The notes under the pieces were generated by a model, which was given only the letters and a program-made list of their open reading frames with translations, was not told the DNA's origin and searched no databases. Shown in pieces: positions 44,520 through 57,375 of a stretch of DNA of 64,000 nucleotides. Every line of letters starts with the position of its first letter. The stretch's first letter is position 1. The stretch spans positions 3,906,001-3,970,000 of the forward strand of contig OX579639.1 of assembly GCA_951230915.1 (NCBI GenBank), written 5' to 3'. The position numbers were made by a program, and so were the translations under genes. The DNA is from Antitrichia curtipendula (Eukaryota > Streptophyta > Bryopsida > Hypnales > Leucodontaceae).

Positions 44520-45045
44520 ATCGAAATAACCATACATAAATGATCATAATGAATAAATTAATATTGATATGATAAGTTAATATCCGATCATATTTGTTAT
44601 TATAAACCATAATATTATTGAATATATGATAAATAATAATTATATATGATCGAAATAATTTGGTTAATTATTCATAATATAATGATTATATTAAACGGAT
44701 ATAATATGATACCCAACGGATGATATGGTCATATTATATTTATATATAATATGATATATGTATCATATTATACATATATTATTATATATGATAACATATG
44801 ATAGTGATATGTTATATATAATTTATCATAATAATATATATGTATTAATCATAATATGTTATATAATTATATAATGTTATATAATTATATTATATATAAT
44901 GTTTATAATATATTATATTATAAACATAATATGTACGTATGATAATCATAATATTTATTATCATAAATATTATCATATATGCGTCATAATATGTATTATA
45001 TTGTGTATATTATTGTATGGTATATAATATACGTTACCCTAAACC
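44520..45045. repeat. AT-rich island (TATAAT-type low complexity)
   Basis: About 500 bases of almost pure A+T, made of ATAATATG, TATATAAT and similar steps with many small palindromes. Such sequence can extrude cruciforms. No ORF or unit length could be fixed. Confidence 0.8.
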
Positions 45046-45071
45046 ATGACTATAAATTATTTTATTATATA

Positions 45072-46615
45072 TCATCTGTGTTCAAAATTGTATGAAATTG
45101 GTATGTTCATACAATTGTTTGTTCTTTTATGGATAGTAGGAACGGACTCCACATCCATAAAAGACTTCATGAGTGCTGGAATTGTTGGGAAGTTCTCTTT
45201 CTTCAAAAGCATGCTCCATCTTCCAAACAACGCATCAATATCGTTGTGCGTTAGTGCGTATGACCCACAATCATGAAGTTCACATACACTTCTCGAAAGA
45301 TCTTGTGTGCAACAAGTAGAGACCAGAAACAAAAAACATATCTATTCTTGTTGTCGCCGGTGGCATTGTCCATTTGCACATTGAGAATGGGAGGCAAAAG
45401 CGTTGCTGGAATAGCCTCTTCTAGCTGTGGAGGAAGTGAAGCTTCGCACATTTCTGCTCCCTTCAACACCGCACGGAACAAATTAGTTGAACCTGAACCC
45501 ACAAATAACTGTCGCGACGAAGACTTTGGAGGCAATTCTAAATCCCGCAACAACTTTGCCATTGAGCCAATGGTGTAGTTTGAATCGTGTTTGAATAGAT
45601 CCAAGCCGTAATGTGCATAACGCACATCACCATGTCCACGTGCAATCATGCCAGTGACAGACACAGGCAATTTCACAAGCCCGTCAAGATCTTTATTCCT
45701 GTGAGAGAAGACTGGAGAAGCTGTCTTTGCATGATCCATCTTATCGTGCATGATCGTAATGCACTGATGTGGTGAAGAAACCAAACGATAACGATTTGCA
45801 TAGTACAACTCTCGATGAGCACGAGCAATTGCAAGATGCTTGTCCAATTTCCGGGAGTACTTCAAAGCATTATGACTCCCCGCTATAGAACCCTTTCGGA
45901 GCTCTTCAAATTTATTACATGTGCCACACCGTGCAAAGTTGTCTCCTGGTTTCTTCACTTCATACTCAGGAAACTTAGAACACCAAATTTTGCTTAAGTT
46001 TGAAGTTGAAACCTCTTTCAATCCAAAAGCAGCATTGGCATCATTGAGCTCCTTCATCTTCCCCTTCCATTGAAACGTTGAAGGTAGAATTTTTGTCACA
46101 ACTTTCTCCCCTGACTTGGGTGTCTTCGTACGATGTGGCATGTGATCTGCCTCACTCTCCAATAAACACTTCAATGTTGCAGTAGCTTGTAGAGTGTGCT
46201 TTCTTGGCTTCAAAGTCCCCTTATTGCCATGGTCCGTTGCTTCACGGCCACGCGTCATTAAGTTTTGGTAGCGGTAGAATGTGGCCTCCGGTACCCCAGC
46301 AATATGCATCCATGCTCGCGTGCATATTGGAATGTTGTTGATTGTGAGCATCTTCTTCCCACGTTCATCTTCACGAACCTGCCGCAAGATTGTCACATCT
46401 AACGGGCTGTCCATTTGCTCATCCATCCGGTAAAGGTGATGCCCGTCCAATGTAGTCAACATATAGTAGAATTTTTTATGAAGGTGAAAAAATTGACGTA
46501 GACTTACTTTGTCTACAGTCTTTGATATGTATCTGGCTACCAACGCAGATGCATGGGCGAGGATGCAGGGATGAGTAGTTATAAATGGACGTGGGTGCAA
46601 GGACAAGTAGTAATG
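45072..46615 (-). pseudogene. DUF7869-like transposase relic, frameshifted
   Basis: ATG 46615 begins a frame that ends at TAA 45253-45251 after VNFMIVGHTH; the same protein resumes in another frame as NDIDALFGRWSMLLKKENFP and runs to 45072. The break is explained by 8 extra bases (ACGCAC repeated with TA between). N-terminal region (~60-160) contains an HTH-like stretch (CTRAWMHIAGVPEATFYRYQ). A CGTCNKFEEL cysteine pair follows, then a presumed catalytic core with HDKMDHAKTA, HYGLDLF, LNVQMDNATGDNKNRYVF and GHTH. This core is characteristic of a family with DUF7869, abundant in seed-free plants and animals and thought to be transposon-derived; the family assignment is from memory. No intron is needed. 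Confidence 0.65.
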
Positions 46616-48664
46616 CATAGGCGCGGAAGCAAGGACAAATGCGGGCTCAAGGGTGCTAAGTTCTTTTGGAAGAGGTTTTGAAGTAGGTTGGGTGCAAAAC
46701 ACGTCAGATTAGAATTGCAAGAAAAATAACCCAAATTATGTAATCAGAAGAAGAGGAAGAAGAGCTTTAGATTAATTTAGATACATCTTGATAGAGTCAA
46801 GGCACCACTACATGTAATCGGTTTATGAACACTTCATTAATCTCTACAATAATCTAATGCCTCACTGTGTTCGAGTCAAAAAAAAACTAGCTTCGTACTC
46901 AAACCTGACTGTTGGAAAGAAGTAGAATAACTACAAGTGAAAAAATTGAACAAAAACATAACACAATTAACATCTAGGAAAACCCTAAGACGTCATAACC
47001 TTTGAATTAGACCAAACATACCTGCAGTGAGACGTCTTGGAACAAAACCGTCACTAGAATCACAACTGCTTTTGCTTCTTTCACGCCTAAAACTCTAAAA
47101 CCGCTCTTACTTCTTTCACACCTAAAATCCTAAACCCCGAACCAGAACCTTGAACAGATGCGAAGGGTTTGAAAATGTATAAAACTGTCTCCAAACCGTT
47201 CATCAGCTTTCCTTAATGAAGTGCAATCCCATACATCACTAAAGGAAGCCAAGAAAAGTAAAAATCCAGGAAGTAAAAAAACATAAGAGGAATAGGAGCT
47301 GGTAAGAATGCATGCTTCAGGGTTGAGACAACCATAAGAGTCTTGAAAATCCTTACCAGCAACTGCAAGAAAATTCTTACTTGAGAAGATTTAGAACATA
47401 CGCAGTTCTAAATGCCCTAGGTACTTAGTGCTAAATCTTATTCCTGGGCTTAAAAATTAGATTTAAGAAACAAATGTTGGAGCATCTTCATTTGAATGTA
47501 CCCAATGAAGTTAGAACCTGAAAAGGTAGAGTATGTGTGCTCATCTTTTGTCAATAAATTTTCTATAGTACTTGTAAGTCTGACGCATAGTTTTTAATTA
47601 TAGAAATCTATAATTAAATCAAAATATAACCAAATATTTAAATTTATTTATTTGTGAAAGTGAACTCCAATGTGAGTTGATATGCTAGCTACGTACATCA
47701 ATTTCATTTACATTTGCCGTTCCAAAAACAAAATTTTGTGAAGCAAATTTTTTAATATATCATCCTCCAATAGATTTATCAAAAATCCAAAGATTAACAG
47801 TTAAGAAATTTAGAAATTAATGATAATTATTCATATCCATTTAGCCTCCTAAGCCACCAAAAATTGACATAGATAATAAATTGATCGGTCCCATTACAAC
47901 AATGTTTACACAAAAAATATTTCATTCATCCACAATGGATGCTTGAATCTTCAAAAGGCGTCCCTTTTTCATGACCAATTTGATGAAATTGAGATAAATG
48001 ATTTAAATGTAGAGAGACGTAAGAAAAGATCTACACAAATTTAACAAAGATCCATGAGCAAAATGGGATCATCAAATATATCAATATTAATAGATGGTCA
48101 CGATTCAAACAGCTCGGGGCTGCTAAAGCATCCGTCCTCGTGATGACAGCAAGGCTACGCAAAAAGGTATGCTTCTAAACATGAAGCTAAGCTTATGAGC
48201 ACTCACAGAAATCAATCCCTGCACTAGTCCTTGTGCTGAACACTCTGAGCGCTCTTCACCATTTTCTGTGAAGGAGCATTCCCCTCGACAGCTTTTTGTG
48301 ATGTCCAGACTTACAACTGCAAAGAAGCAAGACCTCTGGGACAACTACAAACGCTTGCGCTGTCAGGATCAAACACTCAACCACATACCAAAAACGCAAA
48401 GAACTGTAACGTAGTCACTTGCTGGAATTGAAAGCGACTCGACCGTACCAAGAAGCGGCAGCAACAATGGAATTTGGAGAGGCTCAAAGTGCAGCTTGAT
48501 CAATCTCGTATCCACATGCTCTTGACACGCTAGGCTAATCACTACTCCCTCTCTGAATTCGCTCTCCTCCGATTCTGTACCATGCCTGCAGTGTACGATG
48601 AAATCAAACCCGGTACACCAAACCTAAACCGCACTAGGGCTAGGACCTCCTACTGCGATGCAGA
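46616..48664. other. Intergenic sequence between the DUF7869 relic and the Crinkler-type gene
   Basis: AT-rich in the middle (47580-48080), more balanced at the right end, where it probably includes the 3'UTR of the minus-strand gene ending at 48665. A short minus frame at 48344-48123 is not convincing. Confidence 0.4.
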
Positions 48665-51265
48665 TTAACTCCCGTACTTCTCGTAATCCACCTCAATCAC
48701 ATACTGCTCTGACAGTCTAATCACTTCAGGCAAAGTCTTTTTAAAGTTGGTCTTTCCGGTATTTTTCCACGGTTGCCAACCAGTCTTGTCGTACTTGTCC
48801 TTCGGCACACAAGAGCAAACCTTGTACTGTGGTAAACCTAATGCAGCGTGCGCGTCCAATACACCCTGCACGAGATACCCATGGACCCCCTGGTTGTAAC
48901 TGAAATACTGCAGCAATAGATCGGGATAAAGAAGGGCATCAATACTTTGAAGATTACCACGCCTTGGCAGATAATAGGTACCTGCCTCCAACTGTTTTGG
49001 AACTTCCTTCCAGGAATTGAAAACAAAAGGCTTCATTTGGAGCAGATTCAGAGGTTCAGCCTCCTCAGACCCTTCTGGCCAAACTTTCTTCATTCGAAAT
49101 TTTCCACCTTGCTGTATGACAGCATGAGCGACAAGCTCAAAGATATAGCCATAACGACTGCCAGAGAGGGAGGAATTAGCATATGCTCTAAGAACTTTAA
49201 GCACGTCCTGCTCACTGAGAGAATGAAAGCGATCTCGGAGCTGAAGCTTTACGTACTTCGATGCTAGTTTAAAACCGGAGTTCCTGTAATTCCAGTGATT
49301 CCCGTCCGTACTTGGTTCACACTTTATGTGGACAACGGCATCTCTCTTGTCACCCTGACCAAAATCATCAATGATGAAATTCAAACAGATATTCTTCTTT
49401 AGTTCATCCAGAGCTTGTTCCAACGCCTGCTCACGGACTTGAGTATGTCCAGAGTCTAGAACATACCTCGGCACACCTCCTAGACACTCGAAATTTTGCA
49501 TAGCAGTCCTCTTGTCAGGCACTCTCATGTTTGAATAGATGTTCCTCTGCTTATCAAAGGCGTCCACAAATCCGCAGATCTCCTCCTCTTCCCAAACAGG
49601 CATGTACAGGGTTGTGACAAGCCCTTTTTTTTGAAATTCTTTGTAGTTCTTTCGTTGAGCTGAACATGGTAGCAAAATATGGCACGTAGAACTAATACCT
49701 TGCTCGTGTTTCCCATCCATAATAAGCCAAGCATCGCGATCGTAAAGCACTTCCCGAAGCTCAGGGTCCGCTATCCCCAATGGACCATATGCCTTCGCAG
49801 CCTTTACGTCTCCTGTTGATGAAGCCTCGTCGCTGAAGTCCAGTAGATAAAACAGCTTTTCGACTTTCCAAGCGACTTTCTTCTTCCTTGCCGCCAGAGA
49901 ACATATCCAAAAAACAGAAAAATAGGACTTCCCAATGCCCGATGTACCTAGCACAATGAAGCTTTCATACACCTCTGCCGTCTCCAGGATCTTCTTCAAA
50001 TCTCTGTAGCAATCTCGAATCCAAAGAATAATTTCCCCAGGAAAATTCAAAAATGGATCAGCACTCAATTTCAAGAATGGCAGGTCAGGACCCTTTTCAA
50101 CTTCAGCCGTGTTAGGAACGTCACAACCCTTTTCAACTTCAGCCGTGTTAGCTTTTTCCCATTCCCTGTACTTTTCTTCCCACTCCTCGTAATAATCTCC
50201 TGCTGATTGGACAAAGGACTGCAAATGAACTGGAGCTTCTGGATTTTGAGAACGTCGCCTTTTTGAAACTGAACCTCCCTCTGCATTCACACCGCACACT
50301 GTCAGAGTCCACACACTCCGATGCAATACTGTTATGGCCTTCCAACCATCAACTGACCACAAGAGGATATCAGCACAGGTAAAAGCATATTAAGCACATA
50401 ATAATTATCTGACAAATTTTTTAAGACGGCCAACCCCCGACATGAACAGAATGAGCATCTTCCGTCGCAAAAGTACATTCCTTACTGCCAAAATTACAGA
50501 AGAAGATCACACGCGACGCTCACAAAACAGACCTGACAAATTATTTATATCCATTTAGCCTCAACACAATAGCTTGAAAGCATACATGCTTCCGGGCTTA
50601 AGGTAATGATTAACGTGAAACATGTCTCACAGTGCATGTGGCTCCACGCACTTTGAACACCGAACCCTAGACCCTGAAATGCATTCTTGAACCTCTAAAC
50701 TGCGGCAGGAGGAGAACGACCGCGATCACCCACCCATAACTACAGCCACGAACATGAGCGTCAACACTGAAGAAAGCCTCCAGGGAGGAATCCAAAAATC
50801 CAGGAAGTAAAAAAACAGGTAAATGAACTCTTTCCATCAATCTGCGTAATAGATAATAATACGGTTACTATCAACGTCTCAACTGAATGAATAAACATCA
50901 ATAACCCTAAGAAACTGATCCAGTAACACTATAATATCTCTCACACATGACTGTCAAGAGTTTCATTTAAACAGCATCATAGTAGAGGTTCCAAAGAACA
51001 TACCTACGATATGTGCAGCTGGCTGTGCAAACCCTTTAACAAGCACCGCGGTGGCCCTCAATTCTCCTGCTGTGGATCCATTTACTTCCCTTATCATTGC
51101 AATGGTTATGCCGTCACAGGCACGTGCCTCTCCAAGAAAAAGTGATTCAGAAGGCACGTTGATCATTGGAGCGATCATGGAAATATCGAGCGTCCCTTGC
51201 TCATCGGTAGCCCACTCCGCCCATGGCGGCAACTCAGCCGTCCTGAGCCAAATAAATGGCTTCAT
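48665..51265 (-). CDS. Crinkler (CRN)-type protein: P-loop NTPase with REase-like C-terminus, spliced
   Basis: Two coding exons, 51265-51004 and 50352-48665, join in phase across a 651-base intron (GTAG|GTATGT, GTGGTCAG|TT) to 649 residues. The N-terminal ~110 residues (MKPFIWLRTAELPPWAEWAT start) match no domain I recognise. The NTPase has SFIVLGTSGIGKSYFSVFWI (Walker A) and DAWLIMDGK (Walker B-like), followed by the STCHILLPCSAQRKNYKEF region and a helical lid with FECLGGVPRYVL. The C-terminus has NLQSIDALLYPDLLLQYFSY and AALGLPQYKVCSCVPKDKYD, resembling the restriction-endonuclease-like domain of the Crinkler/RHS class (NTPase plus nuclease), known as secreted effectors in oomycetes and also encoded by some plants. 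The gene appears intact; there is no secretion signal, so an internal role is more likely. Function is unproven. Confidence 0.75.
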
Positions 51266-51278
51266 CGTGGAAGTTATT

Positions 51279-51830
51279 CTGCGGCCAAGAGAAGAGAAAT
51301 ATCAAAGCCCTAATTGAAAGCCTAACAAGCAACACGGGAGACAGAGGATAAGTCCGTAAAGAGCCGGCAGCCGGCAGGATAAGAACCAGAGGTTTTGCGA
51401 CTTCTCTTTTCCTTTCTCTCAGTTCCCAAAAAACCCCAGCAGCAGAAAGAGGTGCAGAACAACAACAACGACAAGGCGAAGGCCAGGAGAAGAAAAGGCC
51501 AATACAAAGTAACAGGCTCCGACGCCAATTTCAAACCCCAACCTTAACACACATTGCTCTTGCTCTCATCGTGCAGCAGAATACCACAATCGAACAAACC
51601 CTCGAGCCAACCTCCAAAAATATCAAGAAACAACAAAAACCCAACACCACCTCTCAAAAGCTCAATTTCGAAAAAGAAAAATTCCCACCAAACCCCAACG
51701 CTGCTCCTTCACCCTCAATTTCCAACATCTAACACAATCTCACGTACTTCAATAAAACAACGCTCAAGACTAAACCCTAAACCATGCAACCAGCAAACAT
51801 GCAAGAAAAAAGCAATGGAAAGAAACTTAC
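51279..51830 (-). other. Predicted 5'UTR intron of the Crinkler-type gene
   Basis: Donor CCGTCG|GTAAGTTTCT at 51831/51830 and acceptor CTTGGCCGCAG|AATAAC at 51279/51278 define a 552-base intron just upstream of ATG 51265. The leader exon would extend from about 51831 to 51950. Inferred from splice signals only. Confidence 0.4.
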
Positions 51831-51959
51831 CGACGGAGCGACGGGGAGGGCGAAGGGGAGCAGGCACGTGAAGCGCACGTGACGAACCGAGCAGCGCACA
51901 AGGGCGAGAGAAAGAGCACAAGGTACGCAAGAAATAAGAGAGATAATCCTAAACCCCTA

Positions 51960-54057
51960 AACGTCGCCGCGGTCGTTTTTCGGCCGATGAATGACCTTCA
52001 GACAGTCTTTTTTTCAGGAACGGGAAAGAGTCGTTTTTTCAACTTTTTTTTTTTTTTTTCTGAACTTGAAGTGCTGCCATCGTGCAAAGCAAATATTAGT
52101 GTCATTGAATATGTTTAAGGTAGAAACACCCAAAAGCGTCCCTGTTTCCATTCTTGAATCTTAGACTATCACTAAATATATCTCTAGCCTTCCATTAATG
52201 TGTTCTTCAAATGCTAAATTTTGATTCACTAACTATTGATTTTTGCAGATTTCGGCCTAGGATCCATCTAGAGAGATGAAGCACGCGAAAGAGAAGACAG
52301 AAAAAGGTTGGGAGCACAGCAGGTCATCTTCAAACCCTAAATTGTCCACAACCGTAGGATCCCAAATAGATCCAAGCCATCCGTAATTGTGATCGTTAGA
52401 TCCAATGAAGAGTTCATTGCCCTAATGTAGGTTGGACAAGATTATCCACTACTTTTACTTTGTTTCCTCTTTTTCTTTATTTTCTTATAAAAACATTTTC
52501 TTATAGAAACATAAATTATCCTTCCCATGAGAGTCCAATAACAATCAAGCACCCTTTTGATTCATTTCAAACCAAATCCCATTTGGATAAACCTTTTCAA
52601 ACCTTCGTCTCTACCAAGCCTTAAAAGTTGTGAATCTAGGCATTGGACAATTGTTATTTTGGGCTTTTGCATCAACGAGTTGAATGTGTGAGCCCCCTTT
52701 GGATATAGATGTTACACTTCCTTGCGTCGACTTGCTATACATATCTAGAAGGGTGGGCAAAGACCAACAACTTATAGCTTGGTTGTATTATTTCATCACT
52801 TGTCTTATTCTTTGTTTTTCTACTTTGGCCATTTTCAAGAGCTTGTACTGGATGCACAGTGAAAACTCTTTGGTACTTTCATTTGAAGTTGGGCTCAAAT
52901 TGTCATACTTTTGCTCCATCTATTGGTAGGTTTTGCATTTTGGTATAGACTTTCTTGATGTGATGCTGTAAATTGTGACAAGGGTAGGCATATGTTCAAT
53001 CAACTTTTTGGAAACGCAAGGAATAATTGGATGCTATCAAGAACAACCTTATCAAACGCTTGCAAATATCTACAATTTGTTCTCATTTTTTTTCTTGTAG
53101 GTTTCATCCTCTTTCTGTTCTTGTCTTATAAGAATTTATAGTTGTGAAGAATCTAACCCCTTTTTTTGAACCCCTAAACCATCAATCATTTGCCCACATT
53201 TCAATTGAACTTATTATTCTTGTTTTGTGACTTTTTCACTTCCTATTCTTGAATATTATTTGTTGCTAATGGCAAGTTATATTGTGATGTCTTCATCGTG
53301 AGGCTCAAGTGATGGATTGTTTGGTTTTGCTTCCAGCTCCAACCAAAGCGAAATCACTTTTCCAGCAACTCAACTGTTTGGATTGAGCCTCTGCTCCCTC
53401 CAAATGCACAATGTGGAACTTACTCTATTTGGTTTTTATGATTTGCATTTTTTTAAATTCACTGATTCTCTATTGCTCTCCTCTGGTTGCCCAAAAGGAT
53501 GAGATAGGTCGGCAGACTCATTCTTACAAAGGATACTTTGTATGTTCAAGGCAAGGAATCGCTCACGTCCACAAGTTGTCAATTGAAGTTTCAGGTGGAT
53601 ACAATGATGGACACATTTTTGTCACATCATCGGGAGGATGGAGTTGAATGGAAGTTGAATCTAACTAATAAATAGCTTGGTTCTTAAGGCATTGGAGACT
53701 TCAACTTCACGAGAGGATTTGCAGAGAAGATATAGTTCAACTATATAGACTTATATGCAGAAATAAGTGTGTTACTCTTTGAACCAACGCCACATTAGTT
53801 TCATGCTGCAAAGTATTAATAGGTTTTTTGTTTTTACACATACATCTGAATCAAGATTTCATTCAAGAGTTTTTATACGGACCAGTCACACTCTAGAAGT
53901 AATTTCTAAATGGTGAAGAGCATCTTATAGAGGCTTCACATGAATTCTTTAATAAGTACAACTTTGAAGTCTTTGTCAATTTGTTTTTAATCTTATAGAC
54001 AATGTTGTTGACTATCAATTAACCATCAAGTCTCAATGCTATTCCATTTCTTATAGG
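51960..54057. other. Intergenic region with second copy of a dispersed repeat
   Basis: Contains the TTTAAGGTAGAAACACCCAA segment at 52107 shared with 32268. Several acceptor-like sites (for example TTTTTTTCTTGTAG at ~53078) and short frames occur, but no gene can be assembled. Confidence 0.35.
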
Positions 54058-54203
54058 ATTGTATCTTTATACCCTTGATGCTTTGGTTACAGCGATATCC
54101 TCCAAATTTGCTGATGATGTGGTCAAATGGTTTCTTGTAGGTATTTCAGGACTATCTAGCATTCACTACGGCCTGAGAGTGGGAAACTTGTCAGCAATCC
54201 AGG
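54058..54203 (+). other. Possible isolated exon
   Basis: Between an acceptor-like TTTCTTATAG and a donor-like ATCCAG|GTGAAT lies an open stretch reading LYTLDALVTAISSKFADDVV, then KWFLVGISGLSSIHYGLRVG. The composition looks coding and partly membrane-like. I do not recognise it, and no neighbouring exons were found; it may be a fragment of a decayed gene. Confidence 0.25.
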
Positions 54204-55599
54204 TGAATGCTTATTTTTGTGAATTGTCAATTTGGCTTTAGTTTTCCTATTCATGTCTTATGATGCCGCACATATCTACAAAGAGTATTCTGATATCATC
54301 CCAAAAATTGAGAATCCTAAACCGCAGTGTTGCACTTATCATTTGTAATCAATAGATACTAGGTGCCTTAGCTTTCACGATGAGCAGTATGTGCGTTAGG
54401 ACATCCCACTGCCCTGATAAATTGGATTGTTGGTGTGCACTCCGAGCAACTATGAATGCAAAAAATCTGCAGCTCATCATTAGATGCATATATAGATTGT
54501 AGTTTAGAAGAGTGTATTTAGGATTTCAAGAATGGAGTTGTCGATTTCAGAATGATGCCTTATCCGTGCTCATCTCCCATCAAGGTATGTTATGGCTTGA
54601 ATTTAATTGCATGAATTGCTATTGGCAGTGTCAATCTTCCTCCTACTTCGTCCGCAAGCTAAAATCACTCATTATTTATCAATTTTGGAAGTTGATTTCC
54701 TTTTGTAATTGTTTCTAGTATTACATTGATATGAAATAAACGTTTGCAAGTTGTCAATCAGGATTTTAGGTAGAAATTGGAAAGCTTGAATTGAATTCAC
54801 ACATTATTGGAATGCAGAGCAAATGACGCATAACATTGAAAGGTACATAGGGGCGGAATATACTATGCTTAGAGGGTACGTCTTGTAGGAATAAGGACAC
54901 TTGGGCAAGGAGTCAAAGAGGAACTCTGGTAGTTATAAATAGGCATTGGCATCTCATTTTTTGTGGCTTGCATTCAAAGTCACGGAATTATGTGTTGAAA
55001 AGACAACATTCAATTGTTAAGGACAATTATTAATGCAAGTCTATGCCTTTTCAGTTTGCTTTTTTTGGCTTAAAGTTGCCTTGAAAGGCCCCTTTTTCTT
55101 TAGTGAAAATGTTAAATTTAAAAGACATGGTAGAAAGTGTTTAATCCCAAAATGACAGACCCATCCATAGACTTCAAGCCTCATTGCCCATTATTCAATT
55201 TGTTGCCATTTTTCAACTAGATACGTATGAAAAAATTTATGTTTATTTTTTAGAGATGAAATTATGTGGCTTCTTTCCATTACAAAGAATTACATTTTTT
55301 TGGTGGATTCTTGATTTTCCAAAGAATTTTTGAAGAAAAAGTGAAGGAAAATCACATCAAATAGAAAATGGTTTCCAAAAATCTGAATATTTCACCATGT
55401 GTATATATTGCAATGACAAACATCATGGTGTGAACTGAATTTCCATATCATTCTATAAGTAGACAATAATAGACATTAAAAATACACCTAAAGTTCAATT
55501 TGCCATAAAATATTCAATCGTGGGCCGAAACCTCAGGATATCGTCATCACCCTCCTTGATCTTCAGTCAAATCACCTTGTCAGATATATCTTGGCAATT
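54204..55599. other. AT-rich intergenic sequence
   Basis: Short frames only; none has neighbours or motifs that would support a gene. Confidence 0.35.
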
Positions 55600-55810
55600 C
55601 TAGATTCCTGCAATTCGGTCGACCACTCGTAAGCAGAAACCAGGAACATCTGAACTCGGCAGAGAAACCCAAAACCCCGCCATAATTTTTGCCTCAAAAG
55701 ACCATACTCGAAGCACTTTCACAGAACGGTCACCAGAGTGAGTCTCATAGATGCAATTCAGGAAATCACGCCTACTTTCCTCAAGAATTCGCATCCAAGA
55801 TCCCTGCATT
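55600..55810 (-). other. Possible coding exon, unknown family
   Basis: On the minus strand, acceptor-like GTAATGCAG precedes GGATCTTGGATGCG, and the frame GSWMRILEESRRDFLNCIYE, then THSGDRSVKVLRVWSFEAKI, runs to a stop at 55600. Codon composition is balanced and protein-like. It may be the last exon of a minus-strand gene whose 5' end lies in the GC-rich region near 57200-57370. Family not recognised. Confidence 0.3.
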
Positions 55811-55859
55811 ACAGTCCAAGCAAACATCAATGATTTAAAATAAACACCTTGAACCATAA

Positions 55860-56990
55860 ACTAAGATTTCGTGCAATCAGAAATTGACAAACGTCTTGGC
55901 TGTCAACTGTTGAATCCGTGTGGATTCGGAGAATCAAGAAAGTAGACAGCACCGTTCACTGGCTCTGGACAGAAGGGGAGGGGGTCTTTCATTGAAAATA
56001 GATACATTACTTGTACATGTGACATTCACCGTACATTTCCTCAACTTTTTTTGCTTTCTCAGTCCAGGGTTTATGTCGCACTTCCCTCCTCTAGCATCGC
56101 CCTCTGTCCAATCAATACGAGGAGGGCCGTAAAATAATCCATTCTCTCAACTAAATGCTCAAGTAGACCATTCAATGTCCGGTGGCGCATTCTAGCTGGA
56201 ACGCAACTGAACATTCGTGAGAACCTTGAATTTCGCAAGCAAACACACCTCGGTAACTAGTTTTGAGCCCCTGCTGCTAATTAAAACTAATGCGATAACG
56301 ACTCACGAAATTCACGAAATTCATTTCGTCTAACGGAATTCAATAGAAATCTCTAGTTAAAGCAGAACGAGGACAACAAATAGCGGATCAAGAACGACGA
56401 GCGCTCTTTTCTCACAATTATTCAGCAATACTCCCAATTACCACACTCAAGATCGCGCTATAAATCCTCGCATTGCCATTTAGGTCCCCAGCCATGCACC
56501 CCCGTCCTGATTGTCATCAAATCAACATAGAATCTGATATCATTCTTCTCCCCGAAATGCGCATTCCAAAGTCAAAATGCGTACACATCGAACACTCTCG
56601 TCCCCTACCAACCGCTATTTCCGCTCCACACCGAACCAAAAGTACTCACATTGTTGTGCCCTGCCTAGCCCAGACTCTCAAATTGATGAATCACCATCCC
56701 GAACTCCCAAACCACCATCCCTCACGCGAAATGACGATCCAGCCACATACTCGCCAACTCATCCGAGAAGACTGCCTGAACAGACGATCAAACAAGAAAC
56801 AGAGCCGCGAAAGCAGAAAACCTCAGTCGCAAGGGAGGACATGACAACAATCTAACCAAGAATTGAAGTCGCATTACGATCGCCGCCAGTCAACAGCCTT
56901 TCCAAATAAAAAATGCACTCAAGCCACAGGCCACATTTGCGGCAGGCATTTGCGGAACCCTACCGAAGAGTACCTGGAGGCGGCATGGAA
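55860..56990. other. Intergenic or intronic sequence, no supported gene
   Basis: Overlapping plus-strand frames at 56473-56855 are Pro/His/Ser-rich in two frames at once, which indicates composition, not coding. It could be intron or leader of a minus-strand gene ending at 55600. Confidence 0.3.
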
Positions 56991-56999
56991 TGGCCGGAT

Positions 57000-57375
57000 C
57001 GGCCAGGGGAAGGGAGAGAGAGAGAGAGACAGAGGTGGTAGTAGATCTGAGGAGCAGGTATGGAAGGAAGGGAGGAGAGAGAGATAGAGAGACGGAGGCG
57101 CATGCACAAGGAAGGCAAGTTGCAGTAGAGAAGTAGAAGCAGGGAAAAGTATTGTAGAGACAACAACAAACGAAGAGGATGACAATGGGAAAGAAGGTGA
57201 GCGGAATGCTTACTCTGAAGCTCGCAGCAAAATCAGGCCGCGCTCACTGTCTTCCCTCCCTCCGCCGCGATGGCTCTCAAGGAAGCTCTTGCTTCCGGCC
57301 CGGCCCTGCCCGGCCCGGCGCGGCGGGACTCGACCCAACCCGGCCCGACATGGGGGCGCCACCCGCGACGTGAGC
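57000..57375 (-). promoter_or_regulatory. GC-rich, purine-tract region: probable gene start
   Basis: A (GA)n tract at 57015-57095 (CT-rich on the minus strand) sits beside a CpG-rich block with repeated GGCCCGG steps at 57296-57360. CT-rich leaders are common at plant transcription starts. A donor-like CTTCAGA|GTAAGC on the minus strand near 57217 would fit a leader exon of a minus-strand gene. No coding start identified. Confidence 0.3.
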
